Assembly: GCA_029378245.1 (NCBI GenBank)
Contig: JARKIF010000092.1
Coordinates: forward strand, 1-64,000
Origin: Roridomyces roridus
Lineage: Eukaryota; Basidiomycota; Agaricomycetes; Agaricales; Mycenaceae
Direction: 5' to 3'
Length of the DNA stretch: 64,000 bases
A program made the translations under genes and the position numbers. Below, one piece after another: positions 54,907-64,000 of the stretch; position 1 is the stretch's first letter, and each line of letters opens with the position of its first letter. The notes beneath the pieces were generated by a model that did no database searches, had not been told where the DNA came from, and was given only the letters and a program-made list of their open reading frames with translations.

Positions 54907-57900
54907 ATGGCCAAGGACGATAAGAACAAGAAGGACAAAAAGAAAAAGAAGGACAAGACAAAGTCGGCTGACGAAGCTCTGCACTTCTCTGTCGTCCATC
55001 TACTTGAGGATGGGGAGACACTGGTCTGTGATTGTGACGCCTTCGAAATAAATGGCAAAACTTGCGTGCATGTCTATGCCGCTCGTCTACAGAGAGAGTA
55101 CGGACCCTCGGATCTCTATGCCAGTGCGTTTCTATGCAGAAAATATTATCATTTTCTGACTGTCCACCAGATCCCGAACCGCCCAAGGGAAAAAACCGCA
55201 ACAGAAACAGCAAGCACACCAAAAAAAAAGAACCTCTTCGTCCTGCAGACCATGAAGTTGACCAGGGGTACGAGATGTTCTTGAAGGAATCTGCACAGGA
55301 AGGGTGGAACCCTTTCTCGGGTGTTTCCAATGGCATCGGCAAGAACGCCAAAGGCAAACCTGTACAGGGGACATCAGGTTCTTATTTCTATGTGCATGGC
55401 TGGAGGTCACTGACTTACGATCCCCAGTTAGCTCTGGTCGACCGCCAAATATCACTCCCTTACACCCTGGGCGTAAAAGTCCTACCAAATTCAGCGAGAA
55501 GCCGGGACCGAAAGGGAAAGCATTCAACTCCCTACTCCCGGCTGTAAAATCCCCGCAAAAATCACCCGTCAAGATACCTCTGGGCTCTGCTGCGCCGTCC
55601 CCCCAAAAATCGCCTGTCAAGAAGTCTCCTCCTCCTGTTGTCCAGGTTTGCTCCACCTTTCTCTGCATGCCAATTTAGTACCTGACTCATGTACTTCACA
55701 CAGACCCCTGTACAAGAGGAAACGACCGGAGAGCACGGGCCGACAGCAGAAGACATTGATATCAAGGACATCACATTCTTTCGTTGGGACTCCGTCGACT
55801 ACAAGCTGCGTCAAGATGAAAGCCTCGAGGCCCAAGCTTTGCTCAATGCGCTTGCCACAAGTCTTAGGAGCGGCGTCTATGTCTGGGGTGATTCTTACGG
55901 CTCACAAGCCGGGAAGTTGCTCAATGGCGTGGTATGGACTTCCTCGGATGAGGAGCCATTTATGGAGAACGGAGAGGTTCGTGTTCCGTTTCCTGGGGGA
56001 TGTTGACTAACGGCATGTCTAGATCGCATTCGAGGATGGAACGCAGCTCAAGCTTGCATGGCTGCACAGTCAGGATATGACCATGCGAAAGCACTTGTTC
56101 TTTCACCTCGATGAGGAGCGGGACCATTGGCTTCTCTTTGAAATGCCAGTAGACAAAAAAAAAGCTGATCGGCGCACCTGCTATGAGCCACTGCAAGAGC
56201 ATGACGGTCCATTGGACGTCCAAGACATGGTTCTGCTGGCCAACTTTTTCTCCTCAAAGCGGGTTTGCCCAGCGGTACGCTGTTCTTTGCTTGGCACAGT
56301 AGTTCTGTTCCTGAGATTCACTCCCACTGTAGCCCACAAAGCGGAAGAAGATTGTAAAATACAGCGCTCTACCTCTGGCGATACAAACGGATGGTGCCTC
56401 TTGCGGCTTTTGGATGATCACGCTGGCGCTGCTCATTGTATGTGGAATAGAGATCGACGATGATTGCCTTGCGACTCTTAGAACCATGGGGATTGAAACC
56501 CTCAAACATAACTGGCAGTGTCTGTTGGTTTCTTGGCGCGTGGAGGAGAAGGGACTTGGCTACGACGCACTCAACAACTTTCTCGCTTACTGGCAGATGG
56601 AGCTGAACAGTAGCGCTGATCAAGACCCTGTTTGCGTATGGCACCTTTTAATCTTGACCTTCTTCGCCTAACAGAGTTACAGGTAGCGCCACGGCCAGAG
56701 TGGATTGAGCGTTTCGATCCCGATCAAGTGTCTCAAGACATTCTTGCAATGAGCAACAAGGAGGCGCTACAAGTCCCTGAGCCCACCCAGACACCATCAC
56801 TTGTGGCCGGCGCGTCCAGTAGTCACCTCCCTCCCCCTGCGGACAATAAACCGGATGAGTCAACAAAAGCTCTCAAGGATGTGCGTGTACATCTGACTCG
56901 GACTTGAGCGCTAGACTAATTACTTCGATGGACTAGATCCAGGTCCATCTCAGCAGATTTGATGAGAAAGCGATGCCTCTCGCATTTCTGAGTGACATAC
57001 TCCCGACCAATCAAATACGCGACCGCCTCCTCCAGTTTGATACTGGCCGGGCCAACGATGAGATTGTAAACATGTTTGGATCCATCCTCAATTCCTCCGC
57101 ACGCCCTGGGGGCAACGATCACGTTGGCCAACTTTTTGGGCTTGCAGAACCCCCGGACGAGACCTATCGTGTCCTGAGTTCCTTTTTCCTGCCATTTCTC
57201 GAACAACTCATGAAGAAACGTGGGGGATTCGACATCACTGAGGACGACGGGAAAGCGATTCTAAAGTGGTTCAAGCCAGTGCGTATCGCCTGTCACTTTT
57301 CCAGTCCAGTTTGATCTGAGCAGAGACAGGCTCGTATCAGTGCTCTTCAACGAATACTCATTCCCGCTAATCATCCGCCGGGCGTACATTGGTTCCTTGT
57401 GGTTATACGGTTTGCAGACCGCAAGCTGTGTATATATGATAGTTGGAAAGCCAATCGTGACGCTTGCGGACGTGCTGGGACAGCAGTTCAAACCTTGCCG
57501 TATGCCTCTGTTTTAATGGTGAATTATCTTTTCCAACCAAATTACTCATGGCTTTACTCTGACCAAACCATCAGCTTATACTTCCGGTCATCAATGTGCT
57601 ACACGACGCCTCTGGTGAAAAATGTTGAATGGTGGGAACGGGTTGGCAGTTAGGTACCCGGTTCCCTTTCCCTCTCGCGATTGTCATGGACGTTTACATA
57701 CACAATAATTATGTATCAGGATCCGTGTGGGACAGATCGACTCGATATAGTTACATTAGCGGTACCAATACCGGATAAACGGACCTAGGATACTCATAGT
57801 AGCTTACTAGTCGGCTCCCGCTCTTTGTATAAGTAGTTTCCCTCTCTGAGGTTATTCCTCAGAGAGAAAGAACCCGAATACACTGGTTTCTCATATACTC

Positions 57901-58805
57901 CTCTTAGTCGCCCTTTAGTCGACCTCGTCGAGCGGACCATCCTCCGGCCCTCTTATTCCAACAAAAAACTCTCCCCATTCTCCGACAAGTGGACCGTTTC
58001 AGTGGTAAGTAGCAAATGTCCCTCCTGGTCACATTCCTGACCTCTCCAAAAGGAAGACATTCCTTGGCAGCAAAACCAAGTGGATTGTGGGATCTATATG
58101 ACCATGGCCGAACTCCATCTGGCGTATTTCGACAAAATCAATGCAGAAGAATGCCCAGACCGCTTGCGCATCTCTCCTGCGACAATGAAGGAGACACGAA
58201 TCACCCTGGCCGCTATCCTCATAACCTGGTGTTTGAATCATCAAACAAAAGTGGTCAAGGCAGACAGAGAGGAGTCGAGGGCGGATGGCACAAGTATAGG
58301 TGTTCTACCTCAGGAACCCCATGTGGAAGACCAGGTGGTGGTTATGGATGAAGAAGCAGTAGAGGCCGTGGCGAAGGTCGAGGTCGAGGCACAGGGGGCC
58401 GATGACATCCGTCGACAGGCTGATGGTGAGGATGCTGTGATGCGCGACTTCGAGCAAGGGGAAGGGCAGGAGGAGCCGGAAAATACTGAGGAGGAAGAGG
58501 AACAAGAGCGACCAACCGACTTCACCGCCCTCGAGCTGGAGGAGGCAACAGAAGACCCCGACGCCGCCCTCGATGAAGGAGATTCAGACGAAGACATGGA
58601 GGGATTGTTTGGTGAACGAGAGGAACCAGATTACACTGCCCTCGAGCTGGAGGAGGCAACAGAAGACCCCGACACTGCGCTCGATGAGGGAGATATATCG
58701 GAGGCAGACATGGAAAGATTGTTTGGTGAACAAGAGGAACCTTTCACCGCCCTCGAACCGGACGAGGCGACAAAAGATCCTGATGCAGTCCATGGACGCA
58801 GATGA
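54907..58805 (+). pseudogene. SWIM zinc-finger protein with two C48/Ulp1-like peptidase domains, broken by a solo LTR
   Basis: The ATG at 54907 gives a Lys-rich start, then the SWIM finger CDCDAFEINGKTCVHVYAAR (CxC...CxH). Introns at about 55115-55161, 55373-55430, 55645-55701 and 55977-56022 link Pro/Ser-rich and mixed segments. The first peptidase-like domain has ERDHWLLFEMP (His), a CYEPL where YDSL is usual, and IQTDGASCGFW (Gln, Cys). After a linker (VAPRPEWIERFDPDQ, SRFDEKAMPLAFLSDILPTN) the second has PGVHWFLVVIRFADRKLCIY DSW (His, Asp) and WQQNQVDCGIY (Gln, Cys). A solo LTR (57623-57963) sits in the exon between its Asp and Cys. The tail is acidic with three copies of a (F/Y)TALELEEATEDPD-type unit. 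The stop is at 58805; a different frame continues to 58932 with RRNPARSGRNVAT. SWIM and Ulp1 modules are known from MULE transposons, so this is probably a transposon passenger or transposase relative. Confidence 0.75.
57623..57963 (-). mobile_element. second-family solo LTR inserted in the C48 gene
   Basis: Begins tgttgaatggtgggaacggg and ends cttattccaaca: the inverted copy of the LTR at 41299-41640 with few differences. Target duplication aaaaa on both sides (57618-57622, 57964-57968). Without it and one flank, the host exon reads on in frame from HDASGEK to LSPFSDKWTVSVEDIP. Confidence 0.95.
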
Positions 58806-59416
58806 GCGGTTGCATGGATGGTACAACTCGTCATTGTCCTCAATGGACCCGCTGACGTCTAGCAATCCCCCATCTCCAACACTTCCCCTCCGCCGAAACC
58901 CTGCGCGGAGTGGACGCAACGTGGCCACGTAGTCGATATGAAGGGCACAACAAGACTTCGTGTTGAGGGGAGAACAATATTCATGGGAGACGTTATATAT
59001 ACAGTGGTCTATAGAAGTGAGTAGCAGCAAAGCATTCTAGACGAACGCAGCGAGATGGACCATGGGATTGTGTCACCAGCGTGCCTCGCAACTCAGTGTG
59101 TGCCGTCTATGCAGAGTTCGTAGGACATGATTTCTCTCTCGCATCAGGAAGGAACAAGAGGGATGAGTATTATTGCGCACCTTGGTCCCGCTCAACACCG
59201 CACTTTGAGCCAAGAAACAACATTACCCAGAGACCCAGGTGGTTGGGAGTCGATATCCATGCCTTCGGCCGTCTCAGTCATATGAGCTTGGGCTGCAGCT
59301 GGCGCGTGACCTCGGGTGGCAAGCCAGGGTTGCTGAGTAGGCCGTTGATCTGGGTCAGGACATTCGATGTTCGAGGATTGGGTGCGCATTCCTCTATGAT
59401 CAACAGCCACTAGATA
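58806..59416. other. flank of the SWIM/C48 gene, no gene recognised
   Basis: A tatatataca-like stretch is at about 58,994. The weak minus-strand frame 59192-59467 is not supported as a gene. Confidence 0.4.
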
Positions 59417-62058
59417 CAGTAAAACTTTTGCAAAAAACATGTTACTAATCATCCGTAGGTATTGCAAAAGAACACGTTAAATATTATCTATACCCAAAAG
59501 GCACTGAATCTCTTATCTCTGACCGTATCCATCACAGGGATCAGGGCGGCATCCTGGGGCAGTATCGGGTATACTGAACAACCAGATTAACTCTCGGTTA
59601 AGCTCTATTTAATGGGTAATTGATATTAATATCTTAAATTGCCATCAATGGCTCCGGAGATGACTGATATCACTGCATCAATTGACTACACATGCTCGGC
59701 ATGGATCAGAAATGATCGGGGATCAAAAAATCAAAGTTGTAGAGCTGATTTGCAGCTACAGAATCACCCTATACAATACTGGCTCAAAATGCCTGGCTGG
59801 CTCACAAAATGCAAAATACTTTCCAAACCCTGGCTTCAGAAAAATGAAATGCCTGTATTACATTGTTCAAAATGTATGGCCTATTGCTCAGGGTGTTTTG
59901 ATGGTGATGTTTTAGGGCACAGCGGCATGGTAGGTCTGGTGGGTTAGCAAAGGAGGTGTACCTGGTAGCTGAGAAGACTCCCCACTGCTTCAAGGTATTG
60001 GTTGTCTAGTCTATTGGTTACTTGTCTCTCTAATAATTCTCCCCTTATTATGTGTCTTTGCCAAGGTCACAAGTTCAAATCCCAGTACCCCCATCCCATT
60101 TTTGTTGCCTTTATACCTTTAGCACCACTCCCTCAATTCTTTTGAATCTTCATGGAACTATTGCAGCACTCCCTCCCATGCACTCCATGTATTTACAACC
60201 CCCATTTACACTCACTGAGAGGCACAATTGCTGTATGATTGAAAACACTGATTTCCTGGTGCTGAATGATTCTGGTGCCCAGATGTGTGATCTGTAGCCT
60301 GTAAGTCTGATCCTGGATCATATTAACTCTAATCTGAAGAAGGTTCAACCAAGGCCCTTGATTCCAGAGAGATTTCAACTCAATTCTTCAAATGTAAGTG
60401 TGCACCAGTTCTCAATACCTGTGGCTAATGCATTGGTTCCAACACCACAGTGAACATTTCCCTTGCCAGTAGACCCCATTAGAGCAAAGAAACTGGCCAG
60501 AACATGAGGAGAAACCTGAGTTGTGAGTGTGATCATTTTGAGCTGATCCCCCTTGTTGTGCACCTACAGGGCCATGTACATGTATTGGGAGTCTAAAAAC
60601 TAGATGGAACATCTTAGAATTGCTCCACCCATCCATATTTGCAAGAGCATTTGCAAGATTCCACTGGTTGTGTTTGGGTCTGGCAGGATTGTAGGGTAAG
60701 AATTCGGTCAAATGTCCAGTAGAGCTCTTGAACAGAACTCCATGGATTCTCCACCAACCTTCATGATCAAGGACACTTTCTGGACCCCCTGAGCTCCCTT
60801 TCCTCATTGGTGACTTCAAATATCCCAGATTCCACTCCCTTTGTCTTCTATCAACAGAATGATCCAAAATGATCACAAAATCTCTATGCATATAACTTTA
60901 CTTTCTGTGCAGGTATTCAGCTGATCTTGGTTGTGCTGGCCTCCTATACTCTAGGGTACTTGTCCCATGTACTTCAACCACAGAGGAAAAATCAAGAGCA
61001 TGAGCAATACAGTGAAAATGGGATTTGATGACTTTTCCCACTTTCACCTGGCCTATTGTGCACCTTATGGTAAGGGACTTCAAAAGTCATTGATAATACT
61101 CATTGAAGTCTTGGGGTGCTAAGGATCAGGTTATCAACTGCCAATATCAATAGCTGCACCTAAATCTACCTTTTATCTCATTCACTTATAACACTCTCCC
61201 ATGCCTCAGATCTGGACTGATATTTGAGATCTAGCATCCTAAGTGGTACATGAACATGCTAAGCTCACAGATCACAAAAGCATGAAACTACATGGAAATG
61301 ATATCAAAGGTGCAAAAATGCACAGACCATTTCCACTCTTACAACTGGTATATACACAAAGTGATAACACACTTGTTGCCAAAACATGTGGAAGGATTGA
61401 AAGAAGAATTGTTGTCAGTAAAGTTTGTTAAGGATCCCAGAGGCAGATCCAATGGGAGTGCAAAAGCTGAAAATTGCCCTTTTGGGAGGAAAGCGTAGTG
61501 GCCCAATCGGGAATAGCATCCGAAATGTCAAACACTTTTTGAATTCAGAGTTGATGATACCACTCTGGGGTTAGAAAACATAATGGTTCCTTTGGTATGA
61601 AGCCTTGGGACACACTCAGCTTTCAAAACCTGGGGTTGGTTTCCAAAGACTTGCCTCTGAAAAAGTATTTTGCATTTTGCGGGCCAGCCAATCAGTTTGA
61701 TGTAAAACAATGTTAGCAACTCCTGTAGCTCTCGAGCGGCTCTACAACTTTGATTTTTTTTGATCCCCCATCTTTTTTTGATGCATGCCGCTGGTCCAAA
61801 TGTGCCGGTTACTCTTTCAGGATTGTTATCACATCTGGAAGAAGCCATCAATGTTCTCTTCCCATAGGGGATTCTCCGAGAAGGCCGGAGGATGAAAATC
61901 AATTTTTAATAGCATATATAGCCTGTGCCGGTGTGCCGGATGTGCCGTGCGAGCCGGTCAACTAGTTCTGGCAGTCTCTTCCAGAGATAAGAATTAACCT
62001 GAACTTTTGCAAAGCCTACGGATGATCCATAACATGTTTCTTTGCAAAAGTTTTACTA
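59417..62058. mobile_element. pogo/Tc1-like non-autonomous element with long inverted ends
   Basis: The left end cagtaaaacttttgcaaa and right end tttgcaaaagttttact are inverted copies, each flanked by TA (59415-59416, 62059-62060). Homology between the ends continues inward in blocks: cctacggatgat near the tips, then gccatcaatggct, ggggatcaaaaa...tcaaagttgtagagc and gcaaaatgcaaaatactt on the left, with inverted partners near 61,860, 61,760 and 61,680. The arms are thus ~400 bp and diverged. No transposase is inside; the interior (59,850-61,630) is AT-rich and unexplained. Confidence 0.65.
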
Positions 62059-62141
62059 TACCAGCTGCAACAGCAGTGACTAAAACTCCTTAGCAAAATG
62101 ACTTTTCTCCCAACAAGTACCAGCAGCCGCAGTCCATCAAG

Positions 62142-64000
62142 ATGGTACACTCCAGCGATTCAGCTGACCGTCGGAAGGATATTCGGGCTCGTCCATTCAA
62201 CCTCATCTGGAACACACCCAACTTGCAGCCACCCTCGGGGATATCCACCGAACACCCCGTTCCGGTCTTCCGTGTCTTGTACAAATGTCTTGGGCACTGT
62301 ACATACGGCAGCGACGGCAGCGGAGACGAGACGAGCTGTAGCTCTGAGGACTCTGACGAATCAGAGAGCGAGGAGTCTGGGAGCGAGGATGTGATTGGCA
62401 AAGCAGGCAAGGCAGGGTCGAATGAGCCCTTTGATCCTGATTCGGAAAACATCTGCGAGCTCAACAGAGCCCTGGATGCGGGAGCAATCAAAAAGGCGAA
62501 GCCGACCCGCAGCAAGTGCTCCGTGATCGTGCATGTGGGTGGCTTGAATTTTCTTGCACGCTCTTTTGCTGATCTCTGTCTCAGGCTGAAGTTTATTCAA
62601 ATGACCTGACCCGCATCCATTTCTTCCAGCGTCGCCAGCATGGTGCTGCTCAAACGCGCTATCTTGACATGTCTCCTCATATCCGTCAATGCATCATCGA
62701 GATGGTGTCCTTGTATAACCTTCCGGCCTCCAGTGTCAAACGGCGTGAGTCTCATGTTGTTTACATTTTGCTGATCGTCAACGGGTCTCAGGTCTCCTGC
62801 GCGTCTACGATCAAGACCCTCAACACTCGACCCCGAGCTATCGGCGGCCTATGTCGACTCAAGTTGACAATGCAATCAACTACCATCGGCGCAAAGACCG
62901 TCTATTCACGGACCCGTTGCTGAACATCGGTGTATTCACCGAGCACAACAAGGATAAAATATTTCAGTGAGTTCCCGCCGCACTTGCAAGTATGGACTTG
63001 ACAAGGCCTTTCTGCAGTTACAGTGAGCCGAACTACGATACCGATCCTCCCAGCCAATTTGCCACTGGAATCCACCACATTTATGGTACTCAGTGTGCTC
63101 TCCTTTGGGGCGGTCGCAACGGCATTGGATATGGCTCCACCTGGGCCAACATGAATGAGAACAGAGCACCCTTGACCATCATGATCACCGTCAATGAGGA
63201 CGAGTGTATGGTCCCCTGTGAGTTTTTCTCCCTCCTGCAGATTTTTTGCCGTTTCATCCCGTGTGATTATCAGGTTTCGCCTATCTCTCCGCTAACATCA
63301 CCATCCCAACTCAAGCGGAATTCCTGCGGCAGGCCAAGGGTTTAGTTGAGCAAATGGCCCGGGATCTCATTGACGGTGAGCCGGCATCATGTAATCGCTG
63401 TGGTATGCTAAATTCATGCAGGGAAAGTCAAGGTAACCGCCGGGTTGGAGGAATTTGAGGATGAGCTCCTTGCTCAAGCACAGTTGGTTATCGACGCCGA
63501 GGATGGCTGGCGTCCTGCCTTCTTCATGATTGACAAGTCGCGGTCTGCAAAGGGGGCGATACAGGAGGGCAGGTCGCTTCCATTTCAAAGGAGCGCTCTT
63601 GTCTGACTTGCCTGCAGTGTTCCCGGGAATAATTATCCGAATCTGCCAGTTTCATGTCATGCAGGTACGCGTCTCGTCATTATACCATGTAGGCGCCTCA
63701 CGGACACTCACAGGCTATCTTACGGTGGGAGCGCGATCATGGGGGCAGCGGGGAGAATCTACAGCGGCCGACATTGAGCCTTCTCCGCAAGCACCAGCTA
63801 CTATACGCTGTTCGGGAGCTGCAACGTTGTCGGAATCCAGATGATTGGGATGGTTACACTCAACGTTTCCGACAAAGGCTAGAAGCCATTGCGGAGGGAT
63901 CATCCACCACAGCGACTCAGCTCTGGAGCTACTTTGAGCACAATTGGTTCATCGTGGAGTGGCGTGGTATGTCGTCTATATGCTCTTCGGAGTTTCTGTT
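62142..64000 (+). CDS. MULE-type transposase, 5' part (runs off window)
   Basis: The ATG at 62142 gives MVHSSDSADRRKDIRARPFN, an acidic Ser/Glu stretch (SCSSEDSDESESEESGSED), then introns. Downstream exons: LTRIHFFQRRQHGAAQTRY, LFTDPLLNIGVFTEHNKDKI, YSEPNYDTDPPSQFATGIHH. The transposase core reads GIGYGSTWANMNENRAPLTI, where relatives have Asp in place of the Gly before STW (first catalytic residue), then AFFMIDKSRSAKGAIQ (second Asp) and, over an intron that seems to start with GC, VFPGIIIRICQFHVMQ and AILRWERDHG. The last visible exon is TATQLWSYFEHNWFIVEWR. The third acidic residue and any SWIM finger would lie beyond 64,000. At least seven exons are visible. Confidence 0.75.

Noticed and set aside
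59192..59467. Minus-strand 91-codon frame
   Set aside because: Overlaps the inverted end of the pogo-like element and has no recognisable content.

Overview
The window looks like nuclear DNA of a filamentous basidiomycete, probably an agaricomycete. Nearly every gene is split by short introns (about 45-60 bases, GT...AG). The genes are eukaryotic and fungal: eIF2B gamma, a Ste20-type kinase, ATP5/OSCP, an FLC/TRP-like membrane protein, an SH3-RA polarity protein, Neo1, ribosomal protein L11. The repeats are fungal too: Ty1/copia, MULE-like and pogo/MITE-like elements. The species cannot be named from the sequence. Exon joins were read by eye from frame changes and splice motifs.

Bases 1-36,210 are a compact housekeeping block. 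In order: the 3' end of an unknown gene; a cytochrome P450 (-) with one suspicious frame change; a single-pass membrane protein (-); eIF2B gamma (-); a GCK/Ste20 kinase (+); APS kinase (-); a paraoxonase-like secreted or anchored protein (-); a membrane-anchored protein of unknown function (+); a small mitochondrial-type J protein (-); an FLC/TRP-like multispan protein (-). A roughly 3.1-kb imperfect palindrome (14,787-17,923) follows. Beyond it lies a truncated second copy of the first exon of the FLC gene. Then come ATP5 (+), a Ste14-type methyltransferase (+), MGS1/WRNIP1 with a UBZ finger assembled from an 11-base first exon (+), a carboxymuconolactone decarboxylase-alpha/beta hydrolase fusion (-), a Bud14/Tea4-like SH3-RA protein (+), the flippase NEO1 (+), an ELL-like elongation factor (-) and RPL11 (+). 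The genes work in separate pathways; shared features are tight packing and divergent or convergent pairs, not an operon or cluster.

Bases 36,490-64,000 are repeat-rich. They hold two MITE-like elements, a Gag-like ORF split by a solo LTR, a complete-length but coding-defective copia element with indistinguishable LTRs and a 5-bp target duplication, eight further solo LTRs of three families (one nested in another, one inside a gene), a tandem duplication, and an array of about 21 degenerate TTGAAtcaccc units. Next to the array lies a large spliced gene with a SWIM zinc finger, two C48/Ulp1-like peptidase domains and an acidic repeat tail. A 2.6-kb pogo-like inverted-repeat element and the 5' part of a MULE-type transposase gene running off the right edge complete the region.

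The points most worth a second look are the large palindrome beside the partial FLC duplication, the SWIM/double-C48 gene with its upstream repeat array, the two-domain CMD-hydrolase fusion, and the copia copy that looks young by its LTRs yet cannot encode a complete set of proteins.
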